DNA of 64,000 bases from Burkholderiales bacterium RIFCSPLOWO2_02_FULL_57_36 (GCA_001770855.1 MESE01000094.1:123417-187416), one strand, 5' to 3'; positions 33,120 through 43,745 are shown, numbered from the stretch's first letter. A program made the numbers and translations. Notes: generated by a model from the sequence alone, not told the origin.

Positions 33120-33483
33120 CGGATCGATTGTTTCGAAACTGCGAACCCTAATGCAAGCGTCGCCTGCGCGTTTTCAAAGCAGCGCACCTCATATCAACTT
33201 CGGCCGCCCCTTCCTTTGAGCGGCTCCTGCTTACTCTCGTCGAGATAATCGCATCGGACATGTCAGCCAAGTCTGACAAATTACGGCATTTTGCGGACAC
33301 GAATATCAGCCTAAACCGACATTCTCAACCGCCGGCAAAAGGTAGTCTTCTCTTGTGCGGTGCACGGGCGCCACAAATCATCGTGTCGACAGAACGCACT
33401 GTACAAAAAAATATAATCCACCCGCAGGCCATGTCGCAGAAAATCGCAGCAATCGGACCTGCAACGTTTTCGAGGAGACAATC
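33120..33483 (+). other. Intergenic region with a consensus -10 box
   Basis: About 360 bp downstream of def. A perfect TATAAT lies at 33412-33417; upstream, TCGACA at 33386-33391 is a poor and widely spaced -35. Transcription from it would start near 33424 and feed the gene at 33484. I see no other gene or hairpin here. Confidence 0.5.
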
Positions 33484-34401
33484 ATTAATACGCTCAAGAA
33501 AAAACTTGCCATCGCCTTGTTCATGTTCGTCCTGTTGGATGCGCGCGCTGAACTCGTCGCCAGCGATGCAAAATATGCAGAAAACACCATTCAAACCAGC
33601 AATCAGCGATTATTTTTATCGTCCGATGGGGGATTTTATGAATTGACTCGAGACTCCGCGGGCTGGCATAAAAATATGCTTCCCGCCATCTTCAGGGATG
33701 GTGTTGCGCGCCCCTGCTATTATTTAGGCATTGCCGAGACAGCGGGAACTGTCTATACGGTATGTACCGAGAATTTTTCGAACCCGTTCGCAAAAAAATA
33801 CTTGATGGGCCTTAATATTTATCAACCCGCGCCGCAGTTGATTGAAGCTGGTCAGCTCACCGGAATGAGTTCAATCAACGGCCTGGATGCCGACGGTAGC
33901 GGCAATCTTTACGCCGCCGATCCAGGGCTGCCGCTCTTGTCAGGCAAGATCATCAAAATTACGATGGCCGGTTCGCATACCATCGCGACCCAGAACGTGT
34001 TTCATCGGTTTATCGCCTCCAAACCGAATGGCATTCGCTATGCGGGCGGCAAGATGTATATTTCCACCAATCCGACGACTTATATCGGCACCTCGGAATT
34101 AATGCGCTACGACCTTGGTGCCAACGGCCTTTATAACGCGCGCACCATCTTCAAGAGCTTGTGGTTTCTGGATGATTTCATGCTCGTGCAAGGCGGGGCC
34201 GTGGTGACGGAATTCCTTGGCGGTCGCCTCACACATATCAATGAATCCGGTTCGGTACTGCATCGCGCCAGTTTTTCACAGCCGACGTCGATTACCTTGC
34301 TGAGTGCATCGACATATGGATCGGGAAGCGTGCTCGTGACACGGAGAGACGCCGGAGAGGTGCATCGGCTGGCGAGCAACTGGGGATTACTCAAGCGCTG
34401 A
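33484..34401 (+). CDS. Secreted propeller-like protein with an apparent ATT start
   Basis: 305 residues if started at ATT 33484. GAGGAG (33472-33477) lies 6 nt before it, and the N-terminus INTLKKKLAIALFMFVLLDARA is a complete signal peptide. No in-frame ATG, GTG or TTG exists between there and a GTG at 33355, which lies upstream of the TATAAT box and would put 43 residues before the signal sequence. The mature part has repeated blade-like stretches (GLDADGSGNLYAADPG, PNGIRYAGGKMYISTN, LDDFMLVQGGAVV) resembling SMP-30/NHL-type beta-propellers. No catalytic role can be assigned. It precedes a sensor kinase, separated by a terminator. Confidence 0.7.
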   Translation: MNTLKKKLAIALFMFVLLDARAELVASDAKYAENTIQTSNQRLFLSSDGGFYELTRDSAGWHKNMLPAIFRDGVARPCYYLGIAETAGTVYTVCTENFSNPFAKKYLMGLNIYQPAPQLIEAGQLTGMSSINGLDADGSGNLYAADPGLPLLSGKIIKITMAGSHTIATQNVFHRFIASKPNGIRYAGGKMYISTNPTTYIGTSELMRYDLGANGLYNARTIFKSLWFLDDFMLVQGGAVVTEFLGGRLTHINESGSVLHRASFSQPTSITLLSASTYGSGSVLVTRRDAGEVHRLASNWGLLKR

Positions 34402-34468
34402 CGGCGCATTTTTCAAATTGAAGCATGCCTGTATTTTTTATAGGCATCCTACCGGCATCTACTCCTGT

Positions 34469-34501
34469 ATCGGGACTGTCTGAAACGGCAGTCCCGATTT
34501 T
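34469..34501 (+). terminator. Rho-independent terminator
   Basis: A perfect 10-bp stem (ATCGGGACTG with CAGTCCCGAT) around a 10-nt loop, ending in TTTT. It lies 68 nt beyond the propeller-like gene and so separates it from the kinase. Confidence 0.85.
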
Positions 34502-34640
34502 CATGGCAATTCCCAGGCTCGCGGAGCGCGCAGACTGGACATGCAATGCACTGTTCCGTTCTCGGGAAATGCCCGCATCGGAGGCAGGCTCCCTATGTTG
34601 TATGATTGCCTTGCTCAACTTCCCAGCAAGGCCAAATACT

Positions 34641-36728
34641 ATGCCATTCAGGTTCCTGATTGCTGCCTTCGTTCTGGTTCAGCTGTGTTCTACATCGCTG
34701 GCCAACGCATTGGAGCTTCAATTGGACAACCGGCAAGGTGAATACCGGCTTGAGCAGTATCTCGATATCCTGGAAGACCCTGATGGAAAATTGACGCTGG
34801 AAGAAATCCGGCGACAGCCGATCGCCGACCAGTTCATTCGAAATACCGGCAGCGTGCCCAATCGCGGGTTTTCCAAGTCAACTTACTGGTTGCGAATTCG
34901 GATCCATCTTCATGAAAATGCGCTTGCTTCGAAATGGTGGCTTGAAGTTGCCTGGCCTTCTCTGGACCATGTTGATTACTATTTTCCAGGAGACTCGGGA
35001 TATCAATTGATTCAGACCGGGGATGAGCATATTTTCCGAACACGCCCATACCCGCATCGCAATTTCGTCTTTCCGATCAAGCACATGCAGGACCAGCCGA
35101 TCACTGTGTATCTGCGCGTCGCAACAAAGAACCCGCTTGTTTTTCCGTTGACCATATGGGAAGACCAGCGCCTGGTCGAATATACGAATCAGAACAATTT
35201 CTTCTTCATGGCTTCTTACGGGATCATGTTGGCAATGGTGTTGTATAACCTTTTCATTTTTTTCAGTCTGCGCGACCGCAGCTATCTGCTCTACAGTATC
35301 TATTCCAGTGCGTTGATGCTTTTGTTCGTCTGGTCCAATGGCACCGGTTTTCAATTTTTTTGGCCGGATTCTCCATGGTTGCAGAACATCGCTTCGCCGG
35401 TTCTATTCGCGATCATCTTCATTGCAATGATTTCTTTTTCCAGGCGGTTTTTGAATGCGCGGCACTATATTCCGGAGTGGGACCGCTTATTGCGTTATTT
35501 GATTTATCCCTCAATCGCCTTGCTCATATGGGGATTCATTGCACCTTCAAATTTTACCGGTCGCTTTAGTTCAATATTGGGCATGCTTGTCATGGGCCTC
35601 AGCTGGTTCTCCGCGTTCCTGGTATGGCGCAAGGGAAATCGGCAAGCCGGATTCCTGCTGCTTGCGTTCACGATTTTTCTTGTATTCGCTTTCATGACGC
35701 AATTAAGAAACCATGCAATTCTACTGCCCCACTTGGCGCATGTTTACGGGACTCAAATTGGTGCGGTGATCGAGATGCTATTGCTCGGATTTGCCTTGGC
35801 GGACCGTATTCACGTCTTGCGACGTGAAAAAGACGAGGCTCAAGTGCTGACTGTCCAGTCTCTTTTGGAAAGCGAGCGTACGCTGGAACGCAACGTCGTG
35901 GAACGCACCACTGAGCTGTCTGAAGCAAACCGGAAGTTGTCTGAAACGGTGGAACAGCTGTCCAGGCTGAACAAGGAAAAATCCGAATTTCTGGGGATCG
36001 TTGCTCATGACTTGAATGCGCCGCTGTCCGGTGTCTTGTTGTCAGTCAAGGGCATGGAAACCCATTACGACCAGTTCGATGCGCTGCAGATCAAGGGAAA
36101 ATTAATCGATATTCGGGGAACGATCACGCATGTAAGCGGGATCATTGCAAGACTGTTGCGGCTGGACCATATAGAAGAAGGCGTCAGCATGGCTAGTGAT
36201 CCTGAAAGAGTCGACTTGTCGGCTATTATCCAGGCATTGGTATCGGATTTCACCGGATTGGCACAGCGAAAAAATATCATGCTCAAACATGATTGCTGTA
36301 CTGCCGCTGTGATCACGGCAGACTATTTTTCCGTATATGAGGTTATCGAAAACCTGATATCGAATGCGATCAAATTCAGCCCGCCTGGTACCGAAATTTC
36401 AATACGCCTGTCATGCCTGGGGCAACAAGTCAGAATTGAAGTGAGGGATCAAGGCCCGGGCTTGACGCAAGAGGATCAAACAAAGCTTTTCCAGAAATAC
36501 GTCCGGCTATGCGCCAGACCGACCGGCAATGAAAAGTCGACTGGCTTGGGTTTGGCGATTGCCAAGAAGCTGACTCAAGACCTGCGGGGCAAGATCTGGT
36601 GCGAGAGCAAGCATGGCCATGGCGCGTGTTTCATCGTCGAGTTGCCGATGGCTGCATCGGACGAGGTAATATGCAGCGATTCCAGGCCGGATTGCATGGA
36701 TGTCGTTCAAGGAAGGATTCCGGATTGA
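34641..36728 (+). CDS. 7TM-DISM sensor histidine kinase
   Basis: Membrane sensor kinase, 695 residues from the ATG at 34641, with AGCAAGG about 9 nt upstream; the frame open to 34425 is not supported and crosses a terminator. Signal peptide 1-24; a periplasmic 7TMR-DISM extracellular domain (about 30-175); seven membrane segments (about 186-390); a coiled coil (400-448); a HisKA domain with EFLGIVAHDLNAPLSG (His456); and a HATPase domain with N box NLISNAIKFSPPG, DQGPGL and STGLGLAIAKKL. The ligand is unknown; 7TM-DISM domains often sense carbohydrates. It is followed 15 nt later by a response regulator. Confidence 0.92.
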   Translation: MPFRFLIAAFVLVQLCSTSLANALELQLDNRQGEYRLEQYLDILEDPDGKLTLEEIRRQPIADQFIRNTGSVPNRGFSKSTYWLRIRIHLHENALASKWWLEVAWPSLDHVDYYFPGDSGYQLIQTGDEHIFRTRPYPHRNFVFPIKHMQDQPITVYLRVATKNPLVFPLTIWEDQRLVEYTNQNNFFFMASYGIMLAMVLYNLFIFFSLRDRSYLLYSIYSSALMLLFVWSNGTGFQFFWPDSPWLQNIASPVLFAIIFIAMISFSRRFLNARHYIPEWDRLLRYLIYPSIALLIWGFIAPSNFTGRFSSILGMLVMGLSWFSAFLVWRKGNRQAGFLLLAFTIFLVFAFMTQLRNHAILLPHLAHVYGTQIGAVIEMLLLGFALADRIHVLRREKDEAQVLTVQSLLESERTLERNVVERTTELSEANRKLSETVEQLSRLNKEKSEFLGIVAHDLNAPLSGVLLSVKGMETHYDQFDALQIKGKLIDIRGTITHVSGIIARLLRLDHIEEGVSMASDPERVDLSAIIQALVSDFTGLAQRKNIMLKHDCCTAAVITADYFSVYEVIENLISNAIKFSPPGTEISIRLSCLGQQVRIEVRDQGPGLTQEDQTKLFQKYVRLCARPTGNEKSTGLGLAIAKKLTQDLRGKIWCESKHGHGACFIVELPMAASDEVICSDSRPDCMDVVQGRIPD

Positions 36729-36743
36729 TAATCAAGAAAAACA

Positions 36744-37385
36744 ATGATTAGACTTCTTATTGCCGACGATCATCACATTCTGCGCGCGGGTTTGCGAACC
36801 GTATTGCATGGTGTAAGCGATATCGAGGTCGTCGGCGAAGCGATCGATGGCGAGGATGCCATGCGCAAGGTATGCGATACGGAATGCAACGCGGTATTGT
36901 TGGACATTAACATGCCCAAGCTTGACGGCTTTGAAGTGCTGGCACGCATCAGGCGAAAAAATCCGGACTTGCCTGTATTGATGATTAGCCAATTGCCTGA
37001 TAAGCAGTATGCGATGCGCGCATTCAAGGCAGGTGCAAATGGCTACATCATGAAGAATTGCGAACCGGCGCAATTGATAGAGGCAATTCGATGCGTGGCC
37101 GCCGGGAAAAGATATGTGAGCAGGGATTTTTCCGATGTGCTGCTGGATAAGATGATAAACCCGTCGGAAAATTTGCCGCATTTGCTGCTGTCGGGCAGGG
37201 AGGTCCAGATATTCGAGCTATTGGTCAGCGGCCTGGGACTTACTGAAATCGCAGACATGATATGCATCAGTAGAAAAACCGTAACCACCTACCGCATGCG
37301 TATCCTGGAGAAAATGCAGCTTCAAAGTAATGCGGATCTTATCAAGTACGCGATATACCATGACTTGCTGCGGGATCAAATGTAG
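36744..37385 (+). CDS. NarL/LuxR-type response regulator
   Basis: 213 residues. The receiver domain has Asp8, Asp9, the phospho-acceptor Asp54 (LLDINMP), Ser82 and Lys104 (YIMKN). The C-terminal LuxR-type HTH runs from about 145 to 205 (LSGREVQIFELL, LTEIADMICISRKTVTTYR). It lies directly downstream of the 7TM-DISM kinase, presumably its partner. The pairing is slightly unusual, as NarL-type regulators more often go with HisKA_3 kinases. Targets unknown. Confidence 0.92.
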   Translation: MIRLLIADDHHILRAGLRTVLHGVSDIEVVGEAIDGEDAMRKVCDTECNAVLLDINMPKLDGFEVLARIRRKNPDLPVLMISQLPDKQYAMRAFKAGANGYIMKNCEPAQLIEAIRCVAAGKRYVSRDFSDVLLDKMINPSENLPHLLLSGREVQIFELLVSGLGLTEIADMICISRKTVTTYRMRILEKMQLQSNADLIKYAIYHDLLRDQM

Positions 37386-37429
37386 TAGTCCATAGTAATC
37401 GCGCCTTGTATTAAAGCCGGGCATTAAAA

Positions 37430-38176
37430 CTAAAACTCTTCTCCAGACTGCAAATAGCGCCACTGCCCAACCGGCAGATCGCCTAATGTTATCCGGCCGA
37501 TTCGAACCCGCTTGAGTCCTAGCACTTTAAGTCCGACCATCTCGCACATGCGCCGGACCTGCCTTTTTTTTCCTTCACGCAAAACGAAACTGAGCTGATC
37601 TTCATTTTGCCAGCGTACTTTTGCCGGCAACAGTTTTTTGCCGTCGAGCGTCAATCCATGATTGAGCCGCTTCAAGTCGGTGTCCGGCAGCCTGCCCGGT
37701 TTCGAATACTGCACGCGCACCAGATACTCCTTTTCAACCGAGGTGTTTTCCCCGATCAGGTGTTTGGCAATCCGTCCGTCCTGCGTCAGTACCAGCAGTC
37801 CGACAGAGTCAATGTCAAGCCGGCCGGCCGGCACCAGGCTGCGCAACTGGCTTGGGTGGAATTGCAGCGGCGCCTTGTCTTCGTTCCAGCGCGTGTCGGC
37901 ATTGATCAGTACCACTGCAGGCCGGTAACCGTCCTCGGCCTGGCCGCTGACATAGCCCACCGGTTTGTTGAGGAGAACGGTAACGCGCCTGGCTTGCTGG
38001 GCACTGGCCTGGCGCTCGACGGTGATTCGCTGATGCGGCAAGACCTTGCTTCCGAGTTCCGATACGACCTTGCCATCGACCCGGACCCAGCCGTGTGCTA
38101 TCCATTCGTCGGCTTCACGTCGTGAACACAAACCCAATTCGGACATGCGTTTGGAAAGGCGTAGCGGTTCAGTCAT
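37430..38176 (-). CDS. 23S rRNA pseudouridine synthase, RluF-like
   Basis: 248 residues with an N-terminal S4 RNA-binding domain (about 6-55, RLSKRMSELGLCSRREADEWI) and an RsuA-type catalytic domain. GRLDIDSVGLLVLTQDG carries the catalytic aspartate; REGKKRQVRRMCEMVG and VRIGRITLGDLPVGQWR are typical of the RluB/E/F group, closest to RluF by eye. The C-terminus is short compared with E. coli RluF. It is convergent with the response regulator and follows glnD by 44 nt. Confidence 0.87.
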   Translation of the reverse strand: MTEPLRLSKRMSELGLCSRREADEWIAHGWVRVDGKVVSELGSKVLPHQRITVERQASAQQARRVTVLLNKPVGYVSGQAEDGYRPAVVLINADTRWNEDKAPLQFHPSQLRSLVPAGRLDIDSVGLLVLTQDGRIAKHLIGENTSVEKEYLVRVQYSKPGRLPDTDLKRLNHGLTLDGKKLLPAKVRWQNEDQLSFVLREGKKRQVRRMCEMVGLKVLGLKRVRIGRITLGDLPVGQWRYLQSGEEF

Positions 38177-38220
38177 TTCGTTTGGGCTGTTGCGGATAAA
38201 TTTTGGATGAGCCGGAGCGA

Positions 38221-40794
38221 TCAGTCATGCAGGGCATCGAGCAGGTCGGTTTCCAGCTGGATCTGGCTACGAGGATTGTTCAATACCGGTCCATCGACCA
38301 GAAACACGTCTTCGACGCGCTCGCCCAGCGTCATGATTTTTGCGGTATGCAAATTGATCTTGTATTTTGCCAATACATTGGCGATCGAATAGAGCAGCCC
38401 GGTACGGTCGCCGGCGGACACGGACAGCAAATAATACTGTCCCTTTTCATCCGGGCGCAGGTCGACTGTCGGCGCGACGGGGAAAGTGCGCGACAGGCGC
38501 GACAGGCGCCCTTTGCTCGGCGGCGGCAGGCATGATTGAGATTTTAGCGATTCAGTCAGCTCATGCTCGATCAGCGTGATGATATCGCGATAGTTTTTCG
38601 CAAATGCCGGCGTGGTGACAAGGAAGGTATCGAGCGCATAATCGTGCTTGGTAGTGTGGATCTTTGCATCCAGGATGCTAAAGGACTTTCGAGCGAAGTA
38701 GCTGCAGATTCGTGCAAACAGATCCGTCTGGTCCTTGACATAAACAGTCACCTGCAACCCCTCGCCGATCGGGGCCAGCCGGCATTTGACAACCGGAACG
38801 TCGCTGTTGATTTTGTTATAGAGCGCGCGCGTCTGCCATGCGATATCGGACGCGTCGTGGCGGAGGAAATAGACCACGTCGAGCTGGTGCCACAGGTGCT
38901 CGTGCACGTTTTCCGGCAAGCCGTACAAGCGCAGGGTCTTGAGCGCTTCCTGCTGACGGTTCTTGAGTTCACGATCGGTGGATGGAGTTTCGCCGCCCAG
39001 TACGCGCAAGGTGATCCGATACAGGTCTTCCAGCAACTTGCCTTTCCAGGCGTTCCATACTTTTGGGCTGGTGCCGCGAATATCGGCCACGGTTAGCAAA
39101 TACAAGGCTGTCAAATGCCGTTCGTCCTTGACCAGATTGGAAAAATTGCGGATCACGTCGGGGTCGGACAAATCCTGCTTTTGCGCTACCTGCGACATCG
39201 TCAAATGATGCTGAACCAGGAATACGACCAGTTCGGTATCTTCTCTCGTCAGGTCGTGCGCCTTGCAGAATCGCCGCGCATCGACCATTCCCAGCTGAGA
39301 ATGATCACCGCCCCGGCCTTTGGCTATGTCATGAAACAGGGCCGCGATATAGAGCAGCCAAGGCCGCGGAAAATCCGCGATCAGCTGGCTGCAGAATGGG
39401 TATTCGTGGGCGTGCTCGCTTAAGGTGAAGCGCCGCACGTTACGCACTACCATCAAGATATGCTGATCGACTGTGTAAACATGAAACAGGTCGTGCTGCA
39501 TCTGCCCGATGATGCGTCGAAAATTCGGCAGATAGCGGCCGAGAATACTGACCTGGTTCATGCGCCGCAACGCATGCGTAATACCGCGCGGCGCCTTGAT
39601 GATCTGCATGAACAGTGCGCGGTTTGCCGGGTCACGGCGAAAATCGCGATCGATCTTGAATCGGGCATGCCATAACGCACGCAGTGTGCGCGCGGTCATG
39701 CCCTTCAACTCGGTGTGCTGTTCGAGCAGCAGAAACACTTCCAGCATGGAGGAGGGCGTCGATTCGAATGTGTCGTCGCCTGCAATATCGATCAGGCCGT
39801 TGACCTCGTTGAAGCGCTCATTGATCGCTTGCGGGCAAGCCGGCTGCGGAAACAACTGCGCCTCGATGTTTTGCAGCATGATCGTGTTGAGCTGCGTGAC
39901 CGCCTTCGCGGCCCAGTAATAGCGCTGCATCAGATATTCGCTGGCGCGGCGCGTGTCGGTGGTCTTGAAGCCGAGCGATTCCGCAATCGGCGTCTGCACA
40001 TCGAAGACCAACCGGTCTTCGCGTCTTTTTGCATAGATGTGCAAGCGGATGCGGATATCCTTGAACGCACGCTCTTTCTGCTTCAGTTGACGTGCTTCGG
40101 TACTGGTAATCAGGCCTCGCTCGGCCAGCTTGCTCCATGAATCGCCGAGCCCCGCAGCCTTTGCCACCCATAAAATCACTTGAAGGTCCCTCAATCCGCC
40201 GGGACTCTCTTTACAATTGGGTTCCAGGCTGTATGGCGTGTCTTCGTATTTGACGTGGCGCTGGCGAAGCTCCAGTGTTTTTTCCTGAAAAAAAGCCTGC
40301 GGGTCCATCGCTTCGTCGCATCGCTTCTGGAGCAGATGGAACAGTGTTCGGTCACCTGTCAAAAGCCGCGCTTCCAGCAGGCTGGTCTGCACCGTGATAT
40401 CGGCGGCGGCTTCGGTCAGGCATTCATCGATGGTGCGAATGCTGTGGCCGATTTCAAGCCCTAGATCCCAGAACAGCTGAACGATTTCTTCGAGTTTTCC
40501 CTTCAGCGGCGCATCAGCAGGCGCGTCCAGCAGGATGAGCACGTCAACATCGGAATACGGGAACAACTCTCCGCGCCCATAGCCGCCAACAGCGACCAAT
40601 GCCGTATTGCGCGGCATTTCGAATGCCTTCCATGCCCGCGTCAAAATGCCATCGACGCTGCGACGCAGATTTGTCAGCAGTTTTTCCGGTTTGCCATCGG
40701 ATTGAAACGCATCGATTACCGCTTGACGCTCGGCTCTGAGTTGTTCTTTCAAGCATGGGCCGAGCGGCGGCGCCGGACCGTCCGAGGGCTTCAT
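38221..40794 (-). CDS. glnD: Bifunctional PII uridylyltransferase/uridylyl-removing enzyme
   Basis: Nitrogen sensor that uridylylates PII proteins when glutamine is low and removes UMP when it is high. The ATG at 40794 gives 857 residues; the frame open to 40917 overlaps map and is not supported. Domains: nucleotidyltransferase with [21 protein letters not shown] (about 105-125), a helical linker, an HD domain with [14 protein letters not shown], and two C-terminal ACT domains that bind glutamine. The start codon lies 2 nt after the map stop, the map-glnD order common in proteobacteria. Confidence 0.96.
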   Translation of the reverse strand: MKPSDGPAPPLGPCLKEQLRAERQAVIDAFQSDGKPEKLLTNLRRSVDGILTRAWKAFEMPRNTALVAVGGYGRGELFPYSDVDVLILLDAPADAPLKGKLEEIVQLFWDLGLEIGHSIRTIDECLTEAAADITVQTSLLEARLLTGDRTLFHLLQKRCDEAMDPQAFFQEKTLELRQRHVKYEDTPYSLEPNCKESPGGLRDLQVILWVAKAAGLGDSWSKLAERGLITSTEARQLKQKERAFKDIRIRLHIYAKRREDRLVFDVQTPIAESLGFKTTDTRRASEYLMQRYYWAAKAVTQLNTIMLQNIEAQLFPQPACPQAINERFNEVNGLIDIAGDDTFESTPSSMLEVFLLLEQHTELKGMTARTLRALWHARFKIDRDFRRDPANRALFMQIIKAPRGITHALRRMNQVSILGRYLPNFRRIIGQMQHDLFHVYTVDQHILMVVRNVRRFTLSEHAHEYPFCSQLIADFPRPWLLYIAALFHDIAKGRGGDHSQLGMVDARRFCKAHDLTREDTELVVFLVQHHLTMSQVAQKQDLSDPDVIRNFSNLVKDERHLTALYLLTVADIRGTSPKVWNAWKGKLLEDLYRITLRVLGGETPSTDRELKNRQQEALKTLRLYGLPENVHEHLWHQLDVVYFLRHDASDIAWQTRALYNKINSDVPVVKCRLAPIGEGLQVTVYVKDQTDLFARICSYFARKSFSILDAKIHTTKHDYALDTFLVTTPAFAKNYRDIITLIEHELTESLKSQSCLPPPSKGRLSRLSRTFPVAPTVDLRPDEKGQYYLLSVSAGDRTGLLYSIANVLAKYKINLHTAKIMTLGERVEDVFLVDGPVLNNPRSQIQLETDLLDALHD

Positions 40795-40796
40795 CG

Positions 40797-41630
40797 TTAC
40801 GCTGTCAGCACTTGATGACTGATGGTCTGCGGGATGATCGCCGGCGCTGGTGGCATGCCCGGAGAAACCGTCAGAACTTCGTATCCGGTTTCGGTTACCA
40901 ATACGGTGTGTTCCCATTGCGCGGACAGGCTGCGGTCTTTGGTCTTGATGGTCCAGCCATCGCCCATTTCGCGGATATCGCGACGGCCGGCATTGATCAT
41001 TGGTTCAACGGTAAAAATCATGCCGGGAACCAGTTTTTCCAGCGTGCCGGGTCGGCCGTAATGCAATACCTGCGGCTCTTCATGGAATACCTTGCCGATG
41101 CCGTGGCCGCAAAATTCGCGTACGACGCTATAGCCCGCTTTTTCCGCATGTTGCTGAATCACAAAGCCGATATCGCCCAAATGCGCGCCCGGTTTGATCT
41201 TGGAAATACCGAGCCACATGCATTCAAACGTGATGTCACCCAGGCGCTTGGCCAGAATCGATGGTTCACCGACGTAGTACATGCGGCTGGTATCGCCGTG
41301 GTAACCGTTTTTGATTACGGTCACATCAATATTGATGACGTCGCCATTCTTGAGCACTTTGTCACCGGGGATGCCATGACAGACCACATCGTTGACCGAT
41401 GTGCAGACTGCCTTGGGATACGGGGTATAGCCGGGCGGACAATAATTCAAGGGTGCAGGAATGGTTCCCTGGATATTGACCATGTATTCGTGACAGAGTC
41501 GGTCCAATTCGGCGGTTGTGACGCCGGCCTTGACGTGCGGCGCGATAAAATCCAGTACTTCGGCTGCCAGCTTTCCGGCAACGCGCATGCCCTCGATATC
41601 GTCGGAGGTTTTGATTGAAATAGAAGTCAT
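40797..41630 (-). CDS. map: Methionine aminopeptidase, type I
   Basis: Removes the initiator methionine after deformylation. 277 residues. Metal ligands are recognisable: Asp in [20 protein letters not shown] (two), His in CGHGIG, Glu in FTVEPMIN, and Glu in AQWEHTVLV. The C-terminus has about 15 extra residues ([17 protein letters not shown]) compared with E. coli Map. It is divergent from rpsB. On the minus strand TATAAT at 41684-41679 is a good -10 box for it, with no clear -35. It is followed by glnD. Confidence 0.96.
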   Translation of the reverse strand: MTSISIKTSDDIEGMRVAGKLAAEVLDFIAPHVKAGVTTAELDRLCHEYMVNIQGTIPAPLNYCPPGYTPYPKAVCTSVNDVVCHGIPGDKVLKNGDVINIDVTVIKNGYHGDTSRMYYVGEPSILAKRLGDITFECMWLGISKIKPGAHLGDIGFVIQQHAEKAGYSVVREFCGHGIGKVFHEEPQVLHYGRPGTLEKLVPGMIFTVEPMINAGRRDIREMGDGWTIKTKDRSLSAQWEHTVLVTETGYEVLTVSPGMPPAPAIIPQTISHQVLTA

Positions 41631-41742
41631 AAGGAAACAAAATCCGCTGAAAAGCAGATAAAAAACGATTAATAACGAATTATAGTCGAGCGATGAAGTA
41701 ATCGCTTAAGCGAAACCTGCCCGGAAAAACCCGGACCGGATC

Positions 41743-41772
41743 TTGAAACGATCAAGGTATTTAAGGTACAAT
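41743..41772 (+). promoter_or_regulatory. Promoter for rpsB-tsf
   Basis: TTGAAA at 41743-41748 and TACAAT at 41767-41772, 18 bp apart. The transcript would carry a leader of about 125 nt before rpsB, including a small hairpin (CTTGAA with TTCAAG, about 41784-41801). A leader target for S2 autoregulation is known for rpsB in E. coli; whether it is conserved here is inference. Confidence 0.6.
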
Positions 41773-41902
41773 CTCCGGCTAGCTTGAATCTTGTTTCAAG
41801 TAAAACCTTTGTAAATCGCGAATCCGTTCAAAAAGGGTGCTCCGATCATTGAATGATGAGAAGAGTAACTGATCGGATTCCAGACCCAACCCTGGAGATA
41901 TT

Positions 41903-42658
41903 ATGTCTGTAACAATGCGCGAAATGCTGGAAGCCGGTGTCCATTTCGGTCACCAAACCCGCTTCTGGAACCCCAAGATGGCCCCGTTCATTTTCGGTCA
42001 TCGCAATAAAATCCATATCGTCAACCTGGAAAAAACCCTGGGTATGTACCAGGAGGCGATGAAATACATTCGTCAGCTTGCATCCAATCGCGGCACGATC
42101 CTGATGGTCGGCACCAAGCGCCAGGCTCGCGACATCATCGCCGCCGAAGCGCAGCGCGCCGGCATGCCTTACGTCGATCAGCGCTGGCTGGGCGGCATGC
42201 TGACCAATTTCAAAACGATCAAGATTTCGATCAAGCGCCTGAAAGAGATGGAAGCGGCGATCGAGGACGGCTCCGTCGAAAAACTGAGCAAGAAGGAAGG
42301 GTTGATGTTCCAGCGCGAGATGGTGAAATTGCAAAAATCCATCGGCGGCATCAAGGACATGAACGGCGTTCCGGACGCTATTTTCGTGATCGACGTCGGC
42401 TATCACAAAGGCACGATTACCGAAGCCGCCAAGCTTGGCATTCCGGTCATCGGCGTGGTCGATACCAACCATACTCCGGAAGGCGTAACCTACGTCATTC
42501 CAGGCAATGACGACTCGTCCAAGGCAATCATGCTGTATGCGCGTGGCGTCGCCGATGCGATTCTCGAAGGCCGGGCCAATGCAACCAGCGAGCTGATCGA
42601 ATCCGTAAAGACCGGTGCAACCGGCGATGAATTCGTCGAAGTCAACGAGCAGGCTTAA
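41903..42658 (+). CDS. rpsB: 30S ribosomal protein S2
   Basis: Small-subunit ribosomal protein, 251 residues. [26 protein letters not shown] is the S2 signature, and [14 protein letters not shown] the conserved C-terminal motif. A strong CTGGAG ribosome-binding site precedes the ATG. It begins the plus-strand cluster; a terminator-like hairpin separates it from tsf, which probably sets the ratio of S2 to EF-Ts rather than ending all transcription. Confidence 0.98.
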   Translation: MSVTMREMLEAGVHFGHQTRFWNPKMAPFIFGHRNKIHIVNLEKTLGMYQEAMKYIRQLASNRGTILMVGTKRQARDIIAAEAQRAGMPYVDQRWLGGMLTNFKTIKISIKRLKEMEAAIEDGSVEKLSKKEGLMFQREMVKLQKSIGGIKDMNGVPDAIFVIDVGYHKGTITEAAKLGIPVIGVVDTNHTPEGVTYVIPGNDDSSKAIMLYARGVADAILEGRANATSELIESVKTGATGDEFVEVNEQA

Positions 42659-42680
42659 GCCCGGGCCTCTGACCTGTCAG

Positions 42681-42733
42681 GCTTCGGAGGCGAAGCGCAA
42701 AAAGAGGGGCAACAGCGGTTCGCCCCTTTTTTT
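42681..42733 (+). terminator. Tandem hairpins and terminator/attenuator between rpsB and tsf
   Basis: First a perfect hairpin GCTTCG-GAGG-CGAAGC (42681-42696). Then AGGGGC (42705-42710) pairs with GCCCCT (42722-42727), followed by seven T. The second has full terminator form, yet tsf follows 68 nt later, so partial read-through or a separate tsf promoter is expected. Confidence 0.8.
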
Positions 42734-42800
42734 CGAGCCGATTTGAACGTATTTTGATTGCAGGCGTCCGAATAGACGTCTGTTGAGCTAGGAGAACAAT

Positions 42801-43712
42801 ATGACGGTAATTACAGCAGCAATGGTGGGTGAACTGCGTGCAAAAACAGATGCGCCGATGATGGAATGTAAAAAAGCATTGACCGAAGCCGGCGGCGATC
42901 CGGTCAAGGCGGAAGAAATCCTGCGCGTCAAACTGGGCAGCAAGGCTTCCAAGGCGGCTTCCCGCATCACCGCTGAAGGCGTGGTTGCAACCTACATTTC
43001 CGGCGGCGTCGGCGCATTGGTGGAAGTCAATTGCGAAACCGATTTCGTTACCAAGAACGACGATTTCCTGACGCTGGCAAATACCATCGCGAAACTGATC
43101 GCCGAGAAAAATCCGGCTGACGTTGCTGCATTGTCAGCTTTGCCGCTGGACGGCAAAACCGTTGAAGAAGTGCGTTCCGCGCTGGTTGGCAAGATCGGCG
43201 AAAACATGTCGATTCGCCGTTTCAAGCGCATTGAAACCGGCGCCAAGCTGACCTCGTACCTGCATGGCACGCGAATCGGCGTGATGGTGGAATTCGACGG
43301 CTCCGACGAGCAGGTCGGCAAGGACGTGGCGATGCATATCGCTGCGATGAAGCCGGTTTCCTTGTCGGCCGATCAGGTTCCTGCCGAACTGATCGAGAAA
43401 GAGCGTTCAGTCGCTTCGCTGAAGGCCGCCGAAGATGCTGCCAAGGCGCAAGCTGAAGGCAAGACGCCGCAGTCGGCCGAGATTGTGGCCAAGCGGGTGG
43501 ACGGCTCGGTGCAAAAATATTTGAAGGAAGTCTCTTTGTTCAATCAGCCGTTTGTCAAAAACGACAAGCAATCGGTCGAGCAAATGCTGAAAGCCGCCAA
43601 TACCACCGTGAAATCGTTCACGATGTATATTGTCGGCGAAGGCATTGAGAAAAAACAGGATGACTTTGCAGCAGAGGTCGCGGCACAAGTCGCGGCCGCC
43701 AAGCAAGGTTAA
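42801..43712 (+). CDS. tsf: Elongation factor Ts
   Basis: Guanine-nucleotide exchange factor for EF-Tu. 303 residues, a little longer than E. coli (283). The N-terminal UBA-like domain has [20 protein letters not shown], and [20 protein letters not shown] is the conserved core motif that contacts EF-Tu. AGGAGAAC lies just before the ATG. A strong terminator follows, so the rpsB-tsf pair is a unit apart from pyrH. Confidence 0.98.
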   Translation: MTVITAAMVGELRAKTDAPMMECKKALTEAGGDPVKAEEILRVKLGSKASKAASRITAEGVVATYISGGVGALVEVNCETDFVTKNDDFLTLANTIAKLIAEKNPADVAALSALPLDGKTVEEVRSALVGKIGENMSIRRFKRIETGAKLTSYLHGTRIGVMVEFDGSDEQVGKDVAMHIAAMKPVSLSADQVPAELIEKERSVASLKAAEDAAKAQAEGKTPQSAEIVAKRVDGSVQKYLKEVSLFNQPFVKNDKQSVEQMLKAANTTVKSFTMYIVGEGIEKKQDDFAAEVAAQVAAAKQG

Positions 43713-43722
43713 GAACACCATG

Positions 43723-43745
43723 CGGGCCGAAAGGCCCGTTTTTTT
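43723..43745 (+). terminator. Rho-independent terminator after tsf
   Basis: CGGGCC-GAAA-GGCCCG stem with a GNRA tetraloop, followed by seven T. Confidence 0.92.
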
